A stretch of DNA of 64,000 nt from Nibrella saemangeumensis (GTDB lineage: Bacteria; Bacteroidota; Bacteroidia; Cytophagales; Spirosomataceae), in assembly GCF_039541915.1 (NCBI RefSeq), contig NZ_BAABHD010000012.1:124001-188000 (forward strand), written 5' to 3'. Made by a program: the position numbers and the translations under genes. Below, piece by piece: positions 25,497-34,527 of this stretch (positions are counted from its first letter, which is position 1; every line of letters starts with the position of its first letter). The notes under the pieces are model-generated. The model did not search any database. It worked only from the letters and a program-made list of their open reading frames with translations, and had not been told where the DNA came from.

Positions 25497-26933
25497 TTAC
25501 TTAGACTCTACACAAACAACCTTCTTCTCCTCAAACTGCTTCAGGATATCCCGAAGGCTATTCAGGTTTTCGTTCAGGTCTTCTTCGGTATCTTTGATCG
25601 ACTTGGCTTTCTCCAGGTACGGCAGCGCCTGCTTGAAACGACCACAAGCCCGGCCTTCAACTTCTTTACCTTTCGCCTGATACTCCTTCATGTCCATGTT
25701 GCTCAACTGACGGTTCATCGCAACCGCTTCGTTAAAGTACAGCGCACCCATGTTGAAGTTAGCATCGTAGTTGTTCGGGTCTACCTGCAACGCACGGGTA
25801 TAATAGTCTTTCGCTGACGTACGATACTCTTGCTGACGCTTGGTCAGATCAGCCAATTTCTGCTCCGGATTATCAACACCCGTCTTGGGCTGATTCTGCT
25901 GCGCCTGGATGTCTTTCTCTGTTTGGGCGATCTCAGCCTTCTTATCGGTAATCATCTGATTCACCTGCGTAAGTTGCCGCTTCACATCAGCGTTCTTCGG
26001 CTCCTTCTTGGCACGGGCGCTCAACCGGGTCACTTCACCCTGCATGGCCGATAACGCATCTTTCTGAGTAGTCAGCTGCTTGTTCAGATCCGGACCTTTC
26101 TTTACGCTCTCACTCACCTTCTGGATCTCTTTCTCGGCCTCATTCGCTGAGTTGTCGTACAGGATACCCAGGTTCAGCAAATTCTGCGCGTTGTTGGGCT
26201 CACGCTCTACCAGCTGCTTCATACTGGCGATAGCCTCATCCATCCGACCGGCGGCCAACATGATGTTTACCCGCTCCGCCTGAAGATCCTTGTTCGTCGG
26301 TAATACCTGCAAACCCTTCTCCAGCGTAGCCAGTGCCTTATCTACGTTCTTCTCCTGGCGGTAAATATTGGACAGTGTATAAATAACACTGGGGTCTTTA
26401 CCGCCAGCCGTCATGTAACGCTCAAACTGCTCTTTCGCCACAGCCATATTCTGAGCCTGCTGGGCTGCAATACCAGCATACAGCGCTGCGGTGGTATCTT
26501 TTGGCATTACCTCACCGGCCAATGCCATCAGTTTGGTCGCGTCGGCAAAATTTTTAGCCTGGTACTTAGCGGCACCGGTCTGCATAAACGCATTGTACAT
26601 ACCCTGCCCCTTCATGGCTGTCTCCGCTTCCTTTGCCAGCTTACCAGGGCCGCCCTTCTTATCTTTATCTAACTCAATTACTTTCTTATAGGCGTCATAG
26701 GCTACCATGGCGGCATTTGAATCCAGCTTTACAAACTGAACGGCAATACTTTCGTACGTTTTAGCCCGATCCATCCAGGTACTTGCTTTGCCCGAGGCCT
26801 TCGCATCGGTAATCGCCTTATCACTCTTTTCTTTGTCCTTTGCTACGCTCTGCTCAAGTGCAGCATCAAGGCCCTGAGCATACACTCCCGCCGAAAACAT
26901 ACTCGCCAGCAGGAAGAACGAAAGTTTTTTCAT
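25497..26933 (-). CDS. exported TPR protein with coiled-coil insert
   Basis: A 478-residue exported protein with a signal peptide (MKKLSFFLLASMFSAGVYAQ). TPR motifs cover about 40-260 (MAKEQFERYMTAGGKDPSVIYTLSNIYR, KNVDKALATLEKGLQVLP, PNNAQNLLNLGILYDNSAN). A Lys/Gln-rich predicted coiled coil covers about 260-370 (TQKDALSAMQGEVTRLSARAKKEP, then ITDKKAEIAQTEKDIQAQQ). A last TPR pair lies near PNNYDANFNMGALYFNEA. It should act in the periplasm as a scaffold. It ends next to the dif region and lies downstream of gyrA on the same strand, 71 bp away. Confidence 0.85.
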   Translation of the reverse strand: MKKLSFFLLASMFSAGVYAQGLDAALEQSVAKDKEKSDKAITDAKASGKASTWMDRAKTYESIAVQFVKLDSNAAMVAYDAYKKVIELDKDKKGGPGKLAKEAETAMKGQGMYNAFMQTGAAKYQAKNFADATKLMALAGEVMPKDTTAALYAGIAAQQAQNMAVAKEQFERYMTAGGKDPSVIYTLSNIYRQEKNVDKALATLEKGLQVLPTNKDLQAERVNIMLAAGRMDEAIASMKQLVEREPNNAQNLLNLGILYDNSANEAEKEIQKVSESVKKGPDLNKQLTTQKDALSAMQGEVTRLSARAKKEPKNADVKRQLTQVNQMITDKKAEIAQTEKDIQAQQNQPKTGVDNPEQKLADLTKRQQEYRTSAKDYYTRALQVDPNNYDANFNMGALYFNEAVAMNRQLSNMDMKEYQAKGKEVEGRACGRFKQALPYLEKAKSIKDTEEDLNENLNSLRDILKQFEEKKVVCVESK

Positions 26934-27004
26934 GTGTTAATCTTTTGGTTGACTTTTGATATAAAAACGAAATTTCGGAAAGTACCGTATATTTTACGGG
27001 AATA

Positions 27005-29572
27005 TCAAGCGGTTAACTCAGATGTCGGCTCGTCGCCGGTCTCCCCATCAGCAGCCCCGGCAGCCGTTGCTACCTCACTGGCCGGCAGACTTCCCTCCTC
27101 GTCGTCCCGTTCAATTTTGGTCACCGATGATATCTCATCGCCTTCGTTCAGCCTGATCAGCTTTACACCCTGCGTATTCCGGCCAATGACCCGGACCTCT
27201 TCGACCGGCATCCGGATAATGATGCCTGATTTATTAATGATCATCAGGTCATCGTTATCGCCTACTTCGAGAATGCCCACCAGCTTACCAACCTTTTCGG
27301 TTACCTTAAGAGTTCCCACACCCTTGGCTCCGCGATTGGTGACGCGGTACTCTTCCACATCGGAACGCTTGCCGTAGCCTTTCTCCGATACAACCAGCAA
27401 CTGGGCATCTTCACGGCTAATGCACACCATGCCGATCACCTTGTCGTCCTTGTCATCCTCACTTAGGGTAATACCGCGCACCCCGGCCGCCGTCCGGCCC
27501 ATCGGCCGCACCCGGTTTTCGTTGAAACGCACCGCCCGGCCCGAACTCGACGCAATGACCAGGTCATTGTTGCCGCTGGTCAGCGCCACATCCAGCAACC
27601 GGTCTTCCTCATCGATGGAAATAGCGATAATACCGTTCTGACGCGGACGTGAGAAGGCTTCGAGCATGGTCTTCTTAATGGTGCCCTGCTCGGTACACAT
27701 CACAATAAAGTTATTGTTGATGTAGTCGGCATCCTCCAGCGTCTTCACGTTGATAACTGCCCGTACCTTATCGTCCGACTCAATGTTGATCAGGTTCTGG
27801 ATGGGCCGGCCTTTCGACACCTTGCTGCCTTCCGGGATCTGATGCACGCGCAGCCAGTATAGCCGCCCTTTCTGCGTAAAGATCAGCAGGTAGTTGTGCA
27901 TGGTGGCCGGGAACAGGTGCTCGGTAAAGTCGGCGTCTTTGGTGGCAACGCCCCGTGAACCAACTCCTCCCCTGCCCTGTGACCGGTACTCGGTCAGCGG
28001 AGTCCGCTTCACGTACCCTTCGTGCGAAATGGTAATTAGCATCTCATCGTCCGGGATCAGATCCAGGTCGTCAATGTCTCCGTCGGCAAACATCTCGATC
28101 TTGGTCCGGCGCGGGTCACCATACCGGGCCTTCAGGTCAATCAGTTCGTCTTTGATGATCTGCCGCTTCCGCTCTTCACGGGCCAGAATGTCTTTGTAGT
28201 CGGCGATTTCGCGCATCAGCTCGTCGTACTCCCCTTGGATCTTATCGCGCTCCAGGCCGGTCAATCGCTGCAGACGCATATCCAGAATGGCCTTGGCCTG
28301 CACCTCGCTCAGCTCGAAACGGCTGATCAGACCGGCTTTGGCCGCATCCGGATCTTTGGCACCGCGAATCAGTTTAATCACCTCATCGATATGATCCAGC
28401 GCAATGAGCAGACCCAGCAAAATATGCGCCCGCTTTTCGGCTTCGCGCAGTTCGTACTGGGTACGGCGCGTGATAACCTCAAAGCGGTGATCGACATAAT
28501 GCCGGATCATGTCTTTCAGGTTCAGCATCATCGGCCGGCCTTTCACCAGCGCCACGTTGTTGATCCCGAACGACGACTGTAGCGCCGTGTATTTATAGAG
28601 GTTGTTCAGGACAACGTTGGGAATGGCGTCCTTTTTCAGGTCGTACACCACCCGCATACCGTCGCGGTCCGACTCGTCGCGGATCGCCGAGATCCCTTCC
28701 AGTCTCTTCTCATTGATCAGCGCGGCCGTTTTCTCCAGCATCATGGCTTTGTTGACCATGTACGGAATCTCGGTCACGATGATCTGCTCCTTGCCGGATT
28801 TGGTGGTCTCGAAGGTAGCGTTGGCCCGCATGATCACGCGCCCCCGGCCGGTCCGGAACGCCGAGCGTACGCCGGTCATGCCGTAGATGGTACCGCCCGT
28901 CGGGAAATCGGGAGCCTGAATGATCTCCATCAATTCCTCGACGTCGACATCCTGATTGTCCAGGTACGCCACGATACCGTCAACCACCTCCGACAGGTTA
29001 TGCGGAGCCATATTGGTCGCCATCCCTACCGCAATACCCGACGAGCCGTTGAGCAGCAGGTTGGGCAGTTTAGCCGGCATGACGCTTGGCTCTTCGAGCG
29101 AGTCGTCGAAGTTCGGCTGGAAGTCAACCGTTTCTTTATAAATGTCATTCAGAATTTCTTCGGCAATCCGCTTCAGCCGCGCTTCGGTGTAGCGCATGGC
29201 GGCCGGTGAGTCGCCGTCGACTGAGCCGAAGTTACCCTGACCGTCAACCAGCGGGTAACGCAGTGACCAGTCCTGGGCCATCCGCACCATGGTGTCATAC
29301 ACCGATGAATCGCCGTGGGGGTGATACTTACCCAACACCTCCCCTACAATACGGGCCGATTTCTTATAAGGCTTGTTGTAGTTGACGCCCAGTTCGGCCA
29401 TACCGAACAGTACCCGCCGATGCACCGGCTTCAGACCGTCGCGTACGTCGGGTAATGCGCGGGAAATAATTACCGACATCGAATAATCGATGTAGGCACC
29501 GCGCATTTCGTCCTCAATGTTAATGGGAATGATGTTGTTAGGCACCTCCGTGCCGTTGGTTTCTTCCGTCAT
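27005..29572 (-). CDS. gyrA: DNA gyrase subunit A
   Basis: GyrA is the cleaving subunit of DNA gyrase, which introduces negative supercoils with GyrB. The 855-residue protein has the winged-helix/tower breakage domain with catalytic Tyr128 in AAMRYTE. The quinolone-resistance region HPHGDSSVYD has Ser89 and Asp93, equivalent to E. coli Ser83 and Asp87, the sensitive-type residues. A C-terminal beta-pinwheel follows with a GyrA-box-like SQGRGGVGSRG (about 515-530) and an acidic tail. The start at 29572 (MTEETNGTEVPNN) is normal. It is near the candidate terminus, far from any visible gyrB. Confidence 0.96.
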   Translation of the reverse strand: MTEETNGTEVPNNIIPINIEDEMRGAYIDYSMSVIISRALPDVRDGLKPVHRRVLFGMAELGVNYNKPYKKSARIVGEVLGKYHPHGDSSVYDTMVRMAQDWSLRYPLVDGQGNFGSVDGDSPAAMRYTEARLKRIAEEILNDIYKETVDFQPNFDDSLEEPSVMPAKLPNLLLNGSSGIAVGMATNMAPHNLSEVVDGIVAYLDNQDVDVEELMEIIQAPDFPTGGTIYGMTGVRSAFRTGRGRVIMRANATFETTKSGKEQIIVTEIPYMVNKAMMLEKTAALINEKRLEGISAIRDESDRDGMRVVYDLKKDAIPNVVLNNLYKYTALQSSFGINNVALVKGRPMMLNLKDMIRHYVDHRFEVITRRTQYELREAEKRAHILLGLLIALDHIDEVIKLIRGAKDPDAAKAGLISRFELSEVQAKAILDMRLQRLTGLERDKIQGEYDELMREIADYKDILAREERKRQIIKDELIDLKARYGDPRRTKIEMFADGDIDDLDLIPDDEMLITISHEGYVKRTPLTEYRSQGRGGVGSRGVATKDADFTEHLFPATMHNYLLIFTQKGRLYWLRVHQIPEGSKVSKGRPIQNLINIESDDKVRAVINVKTLEDADYINNNFIVMCTEQGTIKKTMLEAFSRPRQNGIIAISIDEEDRLLDVALTSGNNDLVIASSSGRAVRFNENRVRPMGRTAAGVRGITLSEDDKDDKVIGMVCISREDAQLLVVSEKGYGKRSDVEEYRVTNRGAKGVGTLKVTEKVGKLVGILEVGDNDDLMIINKSGIIIRMPVEEVRVIGRNTQGVKLIRLNEGDEISSVTKIERDDEEGSLPASEVATAAGAADGETGDEPTSELTA

Positions 29573-29798
29573 ATAAGAGAGGGGAGTTTCACAAAATTTT
29601 CCTATTTAGCACAACCTCTTCGGTAAGTGGTAGCGCTAGTATACAAATATACAAAATTTTTAGGAAAAAGTAAAATAAAGGCTGGAAATGGCCTTTATGG
29701 TCGGTACATTCCACGCAGGCAGCACCTTGCGTTAACCCCTCTCCCCTACCCGGCCCGCAGCTGACAGAAAAAAAACGGCCTATATTTTATACAATTCA

Positions 29799-30659
29799 TT
29801 AGACCCTTCCAGCATCGAAAAAATCAACTATCGCGATATTCACCCCTGCCGCTTCTTCATGCTGTACCCAATGGGTTGCCTCCTCAAAATAAACCAGTTG
29901 TCCGTCGGTGCAGTAATTCAAACTCAATTGCGCCATTTCGGCCATCAGAAAACGGTCCTGCTTTCCCCAGAGAACTAGTACCGGTACTTGGATAACCGAA
30001 TTAACTCGTTCCACTGGGCGTTTCTGTATGGCTGCCCGATACCAGTTCACCATCGACCGAAAGGCGTTTGGCTGCGCCCAAGCCTGTTTGTACTGCGCCA
30101 GATCCTCCCGCCTGAATGTACCCGGCCGGCTGGTGCCTAACAGGGTCTGAACCATAAACCCGTACTGCTTCCATTTAATCAATGTCTCGGGCAACCAGGG
30201 TAGTTGAAAAAAGAAGATATACCAGCTACGGGCCAGCTGTCGCGGCTGCCGCAACGCAAACCGCTTCATCACCCGCCAGTGCGGTACATTCAGGATTACC
30301 AGCTTATGCAGTCGTTCCGGATACCTAGCCGCCAGCCGCCAGGCAACCATAGCGCCCCAGTCGTGCCCCACCAGGAACACCTGCTGCCGGCCGGAGGCAT
30401 CGATCAGCCCCAGTATATCATCAACCAGGGTATCGGTCTGGTACGCTCCTACTCCATCCGGCTTGTCGCTCAGGTTGTAGCCGCGCTGGTCCGGTGCCCA
30501 TACCCGGTAGCCGGCCTCTGCCAGAAACGTTATCTGTTTTCTCCAGCCGTACCAGAATTCCGGAAAACCGTGCAGTAAAATCACCAGCAGCCCATCGACC
30601 GGACCGGCCTGTACCACATGCAGCCGGACGCCGTTGGTGGTCGTGAAATGGTGCTCCAT
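29799..30659 (-). CDS. alpha/beta hydrolase, epoxide-hydrolase-like
   Basis: A 286-residue cytosolic alpha/beta hydrolase. The oxyanion motif HGFPEFWYGWR is at about 30-40, DQRGYNLSDKP at about 57-67, the nucleophile is Asp100 in VGHDWGAMVAW, as in soluble epoxide hydrolases and haloalkane dehalogenases, and the terminal His lies in ATHWVQHE. Two cap tyrosines expected in epoxide hydrolases could not be fixed by eye, so the substrate is open. The start at 30659 (MEHHFTTTNG) matches homologues better than the one at 30686. It stands alone downstream of the gyrA region. Confidence 0.85.
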   Translation of the reverse strand: MEHHFTTTNGVRLHVVQAGPVDGLLVILLHGFPEFWYGWRKQITFLAEAGYRVWAPDQRGYNLSDKPDGVGAYQTDTLVDDILGLIDASGRQQVFLVGHDWGAMVAWRLAARYPERLHKLVILNVPHWRVMKRFALRQPRQLARSWYIFFFQLPWLPETLIKWKQYGFMVQTLLGTSRPGTFRREDLAQYKQAWAQPNAFRSMVNWYRAAIQKRPVERVNSVIQVPVLVLWGKQDRFLMAEMAQLSLNYCTDGQLVYFEEATHWVQHEEAAGVNIAIVDFFDAGRV

Positions 30660-30863
30660 AAGCTTATAATTAGCTATAACAGACAAAGGTAATTTTAAAG
30701 AATCTTTATAACTATCTCTCTATTTACGGACTAATCAGAAGTAGCATTTGTACTTTTTCAATAAAGCGAAATTTTTTAAATAAAAATCAATGTTACTTTA
30801 CCGAAAACAATTAATCTGATCCTGTATTTTCATTACTTGGTTTTCAGCTTATTAAAGAACGTT

Positions 30864-31034
30864 ATGCAAACACTGAATTTTAAAACAAAAGCATTCACCA
30901 AGGCAAACCGAACTATGCCGATTTGGACAGTTGTAAGAATTTCTGCTATCCGATTCCTGAAGCGCAACGCGCCGGTCTTTGAAGCGCTGCTCCGCAATGC
31001 TACTCCTTACGGAGCTAATGTATTACATCGCTAA
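30864..31034 (+). CDS. possible small basic protein, 56 aa
   Basis: A 56-residue frame (MQTLNFKTKAFTKANRTMPI..., ending NATPYGANVLHR) in an otherwise empty 480-bp gap. It is basic, with no signal peptide or membrane helix, and has coding-like composition. A TAAAGAA purine stretch lies shortly before the ATG. A hairpin 52 bp later could end its transcript. I do not recognise it; it may be a real small gene or chance. Confidence 0.4.
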   Translation: MQTLNFKTKAFTKANRTMPIWTVVRISAIRFLKRNAPVFEALLRNATPYGANVLHR

Positions 31035-31086
31035 AAAATAATCCCTACTTTAAAACAGAGTATTTACTAAACATACCTACCAAACG

Positions 31087-31122
31087 CCAAAAGCCCCTGC
31101 CGTTACTGGCAGGGGCTTTTGG
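31087..31122. terminator. hairpin terminator after dnaK
   Basis: A perfect 15-bp stem (31087-31101 with 31108-31122) has the loop GTTACT, close to that of the rpoD terminator. It lies 21 bp after the dnaK stop on the - strand and can also end + strand transcripts from the small frame at 30864. Confidence 0.88.
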
Positions 31123-31142
31123 TTTACTATCTATTGTGTTAT

Positions 31143-33083
31143 TTATTTTACTTCTTCGTAAGGGACATCCGATACGTTCCCATCGGTGCTGCCCGTCTGC
31201 TGATCGGCCTGACTGTTCCCGCTGGCACCGTTGCCACCGAAACCGGCTGCACCATCGGCCGGGTTGGCCTGGGCGTTGGTCGCGTTGTACAGATCCTGCG
31301 AAGCAGCCTGCCACGCATTATTCAGTTGCTCCATAGCCGTGTCGATAGCCGCTACGTCGCGGGAACCGTGGGCGGTGCGCAGTTGCGCCAGGGCGTCTTC
31401 AATGGCCGATTTGTTGGTCGAAGACAGTTTATCGCCGTACTCCTTCAACTGCTTCTCGGTCTGGAACACCATCGAGTCGGCCTGATTTACCTTCTCGACC
31501 TTCTCCCGCTCAGCTTTGTCGGCTTCTTCGTTCGCTTTGGCTTCCTGCCGCATCCGTTCGATTTCGGCGTCGCTCAGACCGCTGGAGGCTTCAATCCGGA
31601 TCTTCTGCTCTTTGCCGGTCCCTTTGTCGCGGGCCGTTACGTGCAGAATACCGTTAGCATCCACGTCGAAGGTTACTTCAATCTGCGGCACACCCCGCGG
31701 AGCCGGCGGAATACCATCCAGGATAAAGCGGCCAAGCTGGCGGTTCTGCTGCGCCATCGGGCGCTCACCCTGCAGGACGTTGATCTCTACGCTCGGCTGA
31801 CTGTCGGAGGCCGTTGAGAACACTTCCGATTTCTTGGTCGGAATCGTCGTGTTCGATTCGATCAGCTTGGTGAATACGCCACCCATGGTTTCAATACCCA
31901 GTGACAACGGAATCACGTCGAGCAGCAGGACGTCTTTTACCTCGCCGGTCAGGACACCACCCTGGATCGCAGCCCCCACGGCCACAGCCTCATCGGGGTT
32001 TACGTTCTTGGACGGCTTCTTACCGAACAGTTTCTCTACCTCATCCTGCACCCGCGGAATACGGGTTGAGCCACCTACCAGAATCACCTCGTCGATCTGA
32101 CCAGCCGACAAACCTGAGTTCTTCAGGGCCCGGCGGCAAGGCTCAAGGCTCCGCTGAATCAGCGAATCAGCCAGTTGCTCAAACTTCGCCCGGCTCAGCG
32201 ACCGCACGAGGTGCTTCGGAATACCGTTTACCGGCATGATGTACGGCAGGTTAATCTCCGTAGACGATGAACTCGACAACTCGATTTTAGCTTTCTCAGC
32301 CGCTTCTTTCAACCGCTGCAGCGCCATCGGGTCCTGACGCAGGTCAATGCCTTCGTCGCTCTTGAACTCCTGAGCCAGCCAGTCGATGATTACCTGGTCG
32401 AAGTCGTCACCACCCAGGTGGGTATCCCCATCGGTAGCTTTTACTTCGAATACGCCATCGCCCAGTTCCAGAATCGAGATATCAAACGTACCCCCACCCA
32501 GGTCGAAGACGGCGATCTTCATGTCTTTGTGCGTCTTATCCAGACCGTAGGCCAGGGCAGCGGCTGTCGGCTCGTTGATAATCCGCTTCACATCCAGACC
32601 CGCAATCTGACCCGCTTCCTTCGTGGCCTGACGCTCGGCGTCGTTGAAGTAAGCCGGCACCGTAATCACGGCTTCGGTTACGGTCTGGCCGAGGTAATCT
32701 TCGGCCGTCTGCTTCATTTTCTGCAGAATCAAGGCGGAGATTTCCTGCGGGGTATATTGGCGATCGCCGATGCGTACGCGGGGCGTATCGTTAGGGCCAC
32801 GCTCAATGGTGTACGATCCGTTTTTGATTTCGTTCTGTACTTCGTTGTAGCGTTTACCCATGAACCGCTTGATCGACGAAATAGTGTTCTTCGGGTTTGT
32901 GATCGCCTGACGTTTCGCAGGGTCACCTACTTTACGCTCGCCGTTGCCGTTGTCCATAAAAGCCACGACAGACGGGGTAGTCCGACGGCCTTCGCTGTTC
33001 GGGATCACCACCGGCTCGTTACCTTCCATAACGGCCACGCACGAGTTGGTTGTACCTAAGTCAATGCCTATAATCTTTCCCAT
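31143..33083 (-). CDS. dnaK: chaperone DnaK (Hsp70)
   Basis: DnaK is the ATP-driven Hsp70 chaperone of the cytoplasm, working with DnaJ and GrpE. The 646-residue protein has MGKIIGIDLGTTNSCVAVMEG (1-21), IINEPTAAALAYGLD (about 166-180), FDLGGGTFDISIL (about 195-207), and the LVGGSTRIPRVQ motif. The substrate domain begins after VKDVLLLDVIPLSLGIET (about 385-402), and a Gly/Asn-rich tail ends in EEVK. Neither grpE nor dnaJ lies next to it. Its upstream region has repeated CTGTCA motifs and a possible -24/-12 element. Confidence 0.97.
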   Translation of the reverse strand: MGKIIGIDLGTTNSCVAVMEGNEPVVIPNSEGRRTTPSVVAFMDNGNGERKVGDPAKRQAITNPKNTISSIKRFMGKRYNEVQNEIKNGSYTIERGPNDTPRVRIGDRQYTPQEISALILQKMKQTAEDYLGQTVTEAVITVPAYFNDAERQATKEAGQIAGLDVKRIINEPTAAALAYGLDKTHKDMKIAVFDLGGGTFDISILELGDGVFEVKATDGDTHLGGDDFDQVIIDWLAQEFKSDEGIDLRQDPMALQRLKEAAEKAKIELSSSSSTEINLPYIMPVNGIPKHLVRSLSRAKFEQLADSLIQRSLEPCRRALKNSGLSAGQIDEVILVGGSTRIPRVQDEVEKLFGKKPSKNVNPDEAVAVGAAIQGGVLTGEVKDVLLLDVIPLSLGIETMGGVFTKLIESNTTIPTKKSEVFSTASDSQPSVEINVLQGERPMAQQNRQLGRFILDGIPPAPRGVPQIEVTFDVDANGILHVTARDKGTGKEQKIRIEASSGLSDAEIERMRQEAKANEEADKAEREKVEKVNQADSMVFQTEKQLKEYGDKLSSTNKSAIEDALAQLRTAHGSRDVAAIDTAMEQLNNAWQAASQDLYNATNAQANPADGAAGFGGNGASGNSQADQQTGSTDGNVSDVPYEEVK

Positions 33084-33136
33084 ACTATTGGTTTAGCTAT
33101 AATTTCTTTCTGTGGTTAATGCTGCCGGCCATTCTG

Positions 33137-33273
33137 TGACAGACATCCTGTTTACAACAAGACATATGCCATGCCAGTAATTCCCTGTTTTTTGTGACAG
33201 ATTGACAGACAAAAAATACCTCACGGGCCAATATGACGGTTTGTTGATAAGAGACTGACAAGGAAACTGACAA
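33137..33273 (-). promoter_or_regulatory. repeated CTGTCA / TTGTCA motifs and -24/-12-like element upstream of dnaK
   Basis: On the - strand, CTGTCA occurs three times and TTGTCA twice (+ strand TGACAG at 33137, 33195, 33203 and TGACAA at 33256, 33268). Between the first two copies the - strand reads TGGCAT, five bases, TTGTT (33171-33156), which resembles a sigma-54 promoter (TGGCAC-N5-TTGCW) but with T instead of C in the -12 box. This would place the start about 60-70 nt before dnaK. Motif copies are seen; the function is inferred. Confidence 0.4.
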
Positions 33274-33304
33274 AAAATAAGAAGGGGCCAGTTGTGACCC
33301 CTTC
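33271..33304 (-). terminator. terminator of the DUF937 gene
   Basis: Read on the - strand, GAAGGGG and CCCCTTC (33304-33298 and 33287-33281) form a 7-bp stem with a 10-nt loop, followed by TTATTTTTTG. It starts 20 bp after the gene's stop. Confidence 0.8.
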
Positions 33305-33323
33305 CTGCTTTTTATCGATTACC

Positions 33324-33905
33324 TCACTTACCCCCAAACAGGCCACCCAGCATACCGCCCAGACCGCCCCCTGATTGCTGACCAGTGTTGGTATTGCCAC
33401 TACCCATAAAACCACCGGCAACGCGCATAAGGTCGCTCATGTCCAGCTTGCCATCCGCCATGGCCGATTGTGCCATACCGGCCCAATCCATTCCGGCCGC
33501 CTGCTGATTACCGGTCGCCGTAGCCATGATATTACCAACATCTACGCTGGGATCATTCGGGTCAGTTGCTTTGGAGAATAATCGGCTCAGGACCATCGGT
33601 ACCACAGCAGCCGCTATACTGGAAGCTACCTGGGGCGATATGCCCAAACGCTCCGCCAACTGCCCGGTAACATTGTTCATAACGCCACCGACTACCGGAT
33701 TCTGCGCCGATGTGCTTTGCTGCCCCATTACGGTACTCAGCAAACCGCCAATATTGCCATCCGAAGCCTGCTGTTTCAAGCCTCCCAAAATCCCGCTCAT
33801 CACAGAATCCATCGCTACGTTGTTTTGCTCATTGGGAATAGCCGGATTATTGACAATAGCATTGCCGGATTGCTCGCGCACCAGGTTCATTAGCGTATCT
33901 AACAT
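33324..33905 (-). CDS. DUF937 family protein
   Basis: A 193-residue protein of the DUF937/YidB type. It opens MLDTLMNLVREQSG, and has repeated Gly-rich helix pairs (AMDSVMSGILGGLKQQ, IGGLLSTVMGQ, VVGGVMNNVTGQLAERLGISPQVASSIAAAVVPMVLSRLF). The C-terminal tail is Gly-rich and ends GGLGGMLGGLFGGK, as is common in the family. No signal peptide. The function of the family is unknown. It is co-directional with dnaK, which lies downstream past a terminator. Confidence 0.85.
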   Translation of the reverse strand: MLDTLMNLVREQSGNAIVNNPAIPNEQNNVAMDSVMSGILGGLKQQASDGNIGGLLSTVMGQQSTSAQNPVVGGVMNNVTGQLAERLGISPQVASSIAAAVVPMVLSRLFSKATDPNDPSVDVGNIMATATGNQQAAGMDWAGMAQSAMADGKLDMSDLMRVAGGFMGSGNTNTGQQSGGGLGGMLGGLFGGK

Positions 33906-33946
33906 GATATAAGCTGGTTTAGAGTGTACATTTAACTGTGTTTAGT

Positions 33947-34013
33947 GGGCAAGTAAATCAAATTATGCCACATGTGGGTTATCAGATTTAATTAACTTGC
34001 CCCGGCTTTTTTT
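33947..34013 (+). promoter_or_regulatory. hairpin and T run in the leader of the NuiA-like gene
   Basis: Imperfect 17-nt arms (33947-33963 and 33986-34002, about 14 of 17 paired) enclose an inner 10-bp palindrome CCACATGTGG at 33968-33977. They are followed after 4 nt by seven T (34007-34013). There is no + strand gene upstream that this could terminate; it ends 40 bp before the NuiA-like start. It could be an attenuator for that gene, or simply a divergent promoter region shared with the DUF937 gene. Confidence 0.4.
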
Positions 34014-34052
34014 GTTAAGCAGGACACGTGAGTCGGCAAATAATAACCGCAC

Positions 34053-34499
34053 ATGGAAGACAAAAAACCAGAAGAAAATACCAAGTCGCCAGACGATAAC
34101 TCCTCACAGTTGAACGAGCCGCTTGAGCCGCTGCTTACGGATCTCTACTACCCAAGCGAGTCCGATGAGCCTGTTACCTTCATTACCGGCCCAACAGCTG
34201 ACGAAGGCCCGCTGACAGATAAGCAGATTCGGGAATGGCTTCAGGTTCCGGATGCGACCCCCATTGAGGAAAGACCGGAAGCGGATTTCTGGGCTCCCGT
34301 TACCGAAGAGAAAGACTGGTACGGCGAAGAAGAAAAAGCCCGTACAGAAACCTTCAAACAGGTAAAAGCCACCATCGAACAGCACCTCACCGACCGGCAG
34401 TTCTTCCGCGTCGGCGAAACGGAGATTGACCTCTACCTCCTCGGCCGCCGTCCGGACGGGACACGCGCCGGCCTGAAAACGATGATCGTAGAAACCTAG
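34053..34499 (+). CDS. nuclease A inhibitor-like protein (NuiA family)
   Basis: A 148-residue acidic cytosolic protein. From about residue 60 it follows the pattern of the Anabaena nuclease inhibitor NuiA: DFWAPVTEEKDWYGEEEKARTETF, then IEQHLTDRQFFRVGETEIDLYLLG and the ending GLKTMIVET; in NuiA the matching parts are DWYEDEENA, YRLGEVELDVYVIG and KVVET. NuiA blocks the DNA/RNA non-specific nuclease NucA by occupying its active site. The first 50 residues are low-complexity Glu/Pro/Ser. A NucA-type nuclease is encoded near the right edge of this window. Its own cellular target is not proven. Confidence 0.78.
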   Translation: MEDKKPEENTKSPDDNSSQLNEPLEPLLTDLYYPSESDEPVTFITGPTADEGPLTDKQIREWLQVPDATPIEERPEADFWAPVTEEKDWYGEEEKARTETFKQVKATIEQHLTDRQFFRVGETEIDLYLLGRRPDGTRAGLKTMIVET

Positions 34500-34527
34500 C
34501 AGTCCAAAAAGCAACCGTTTATCAGCG

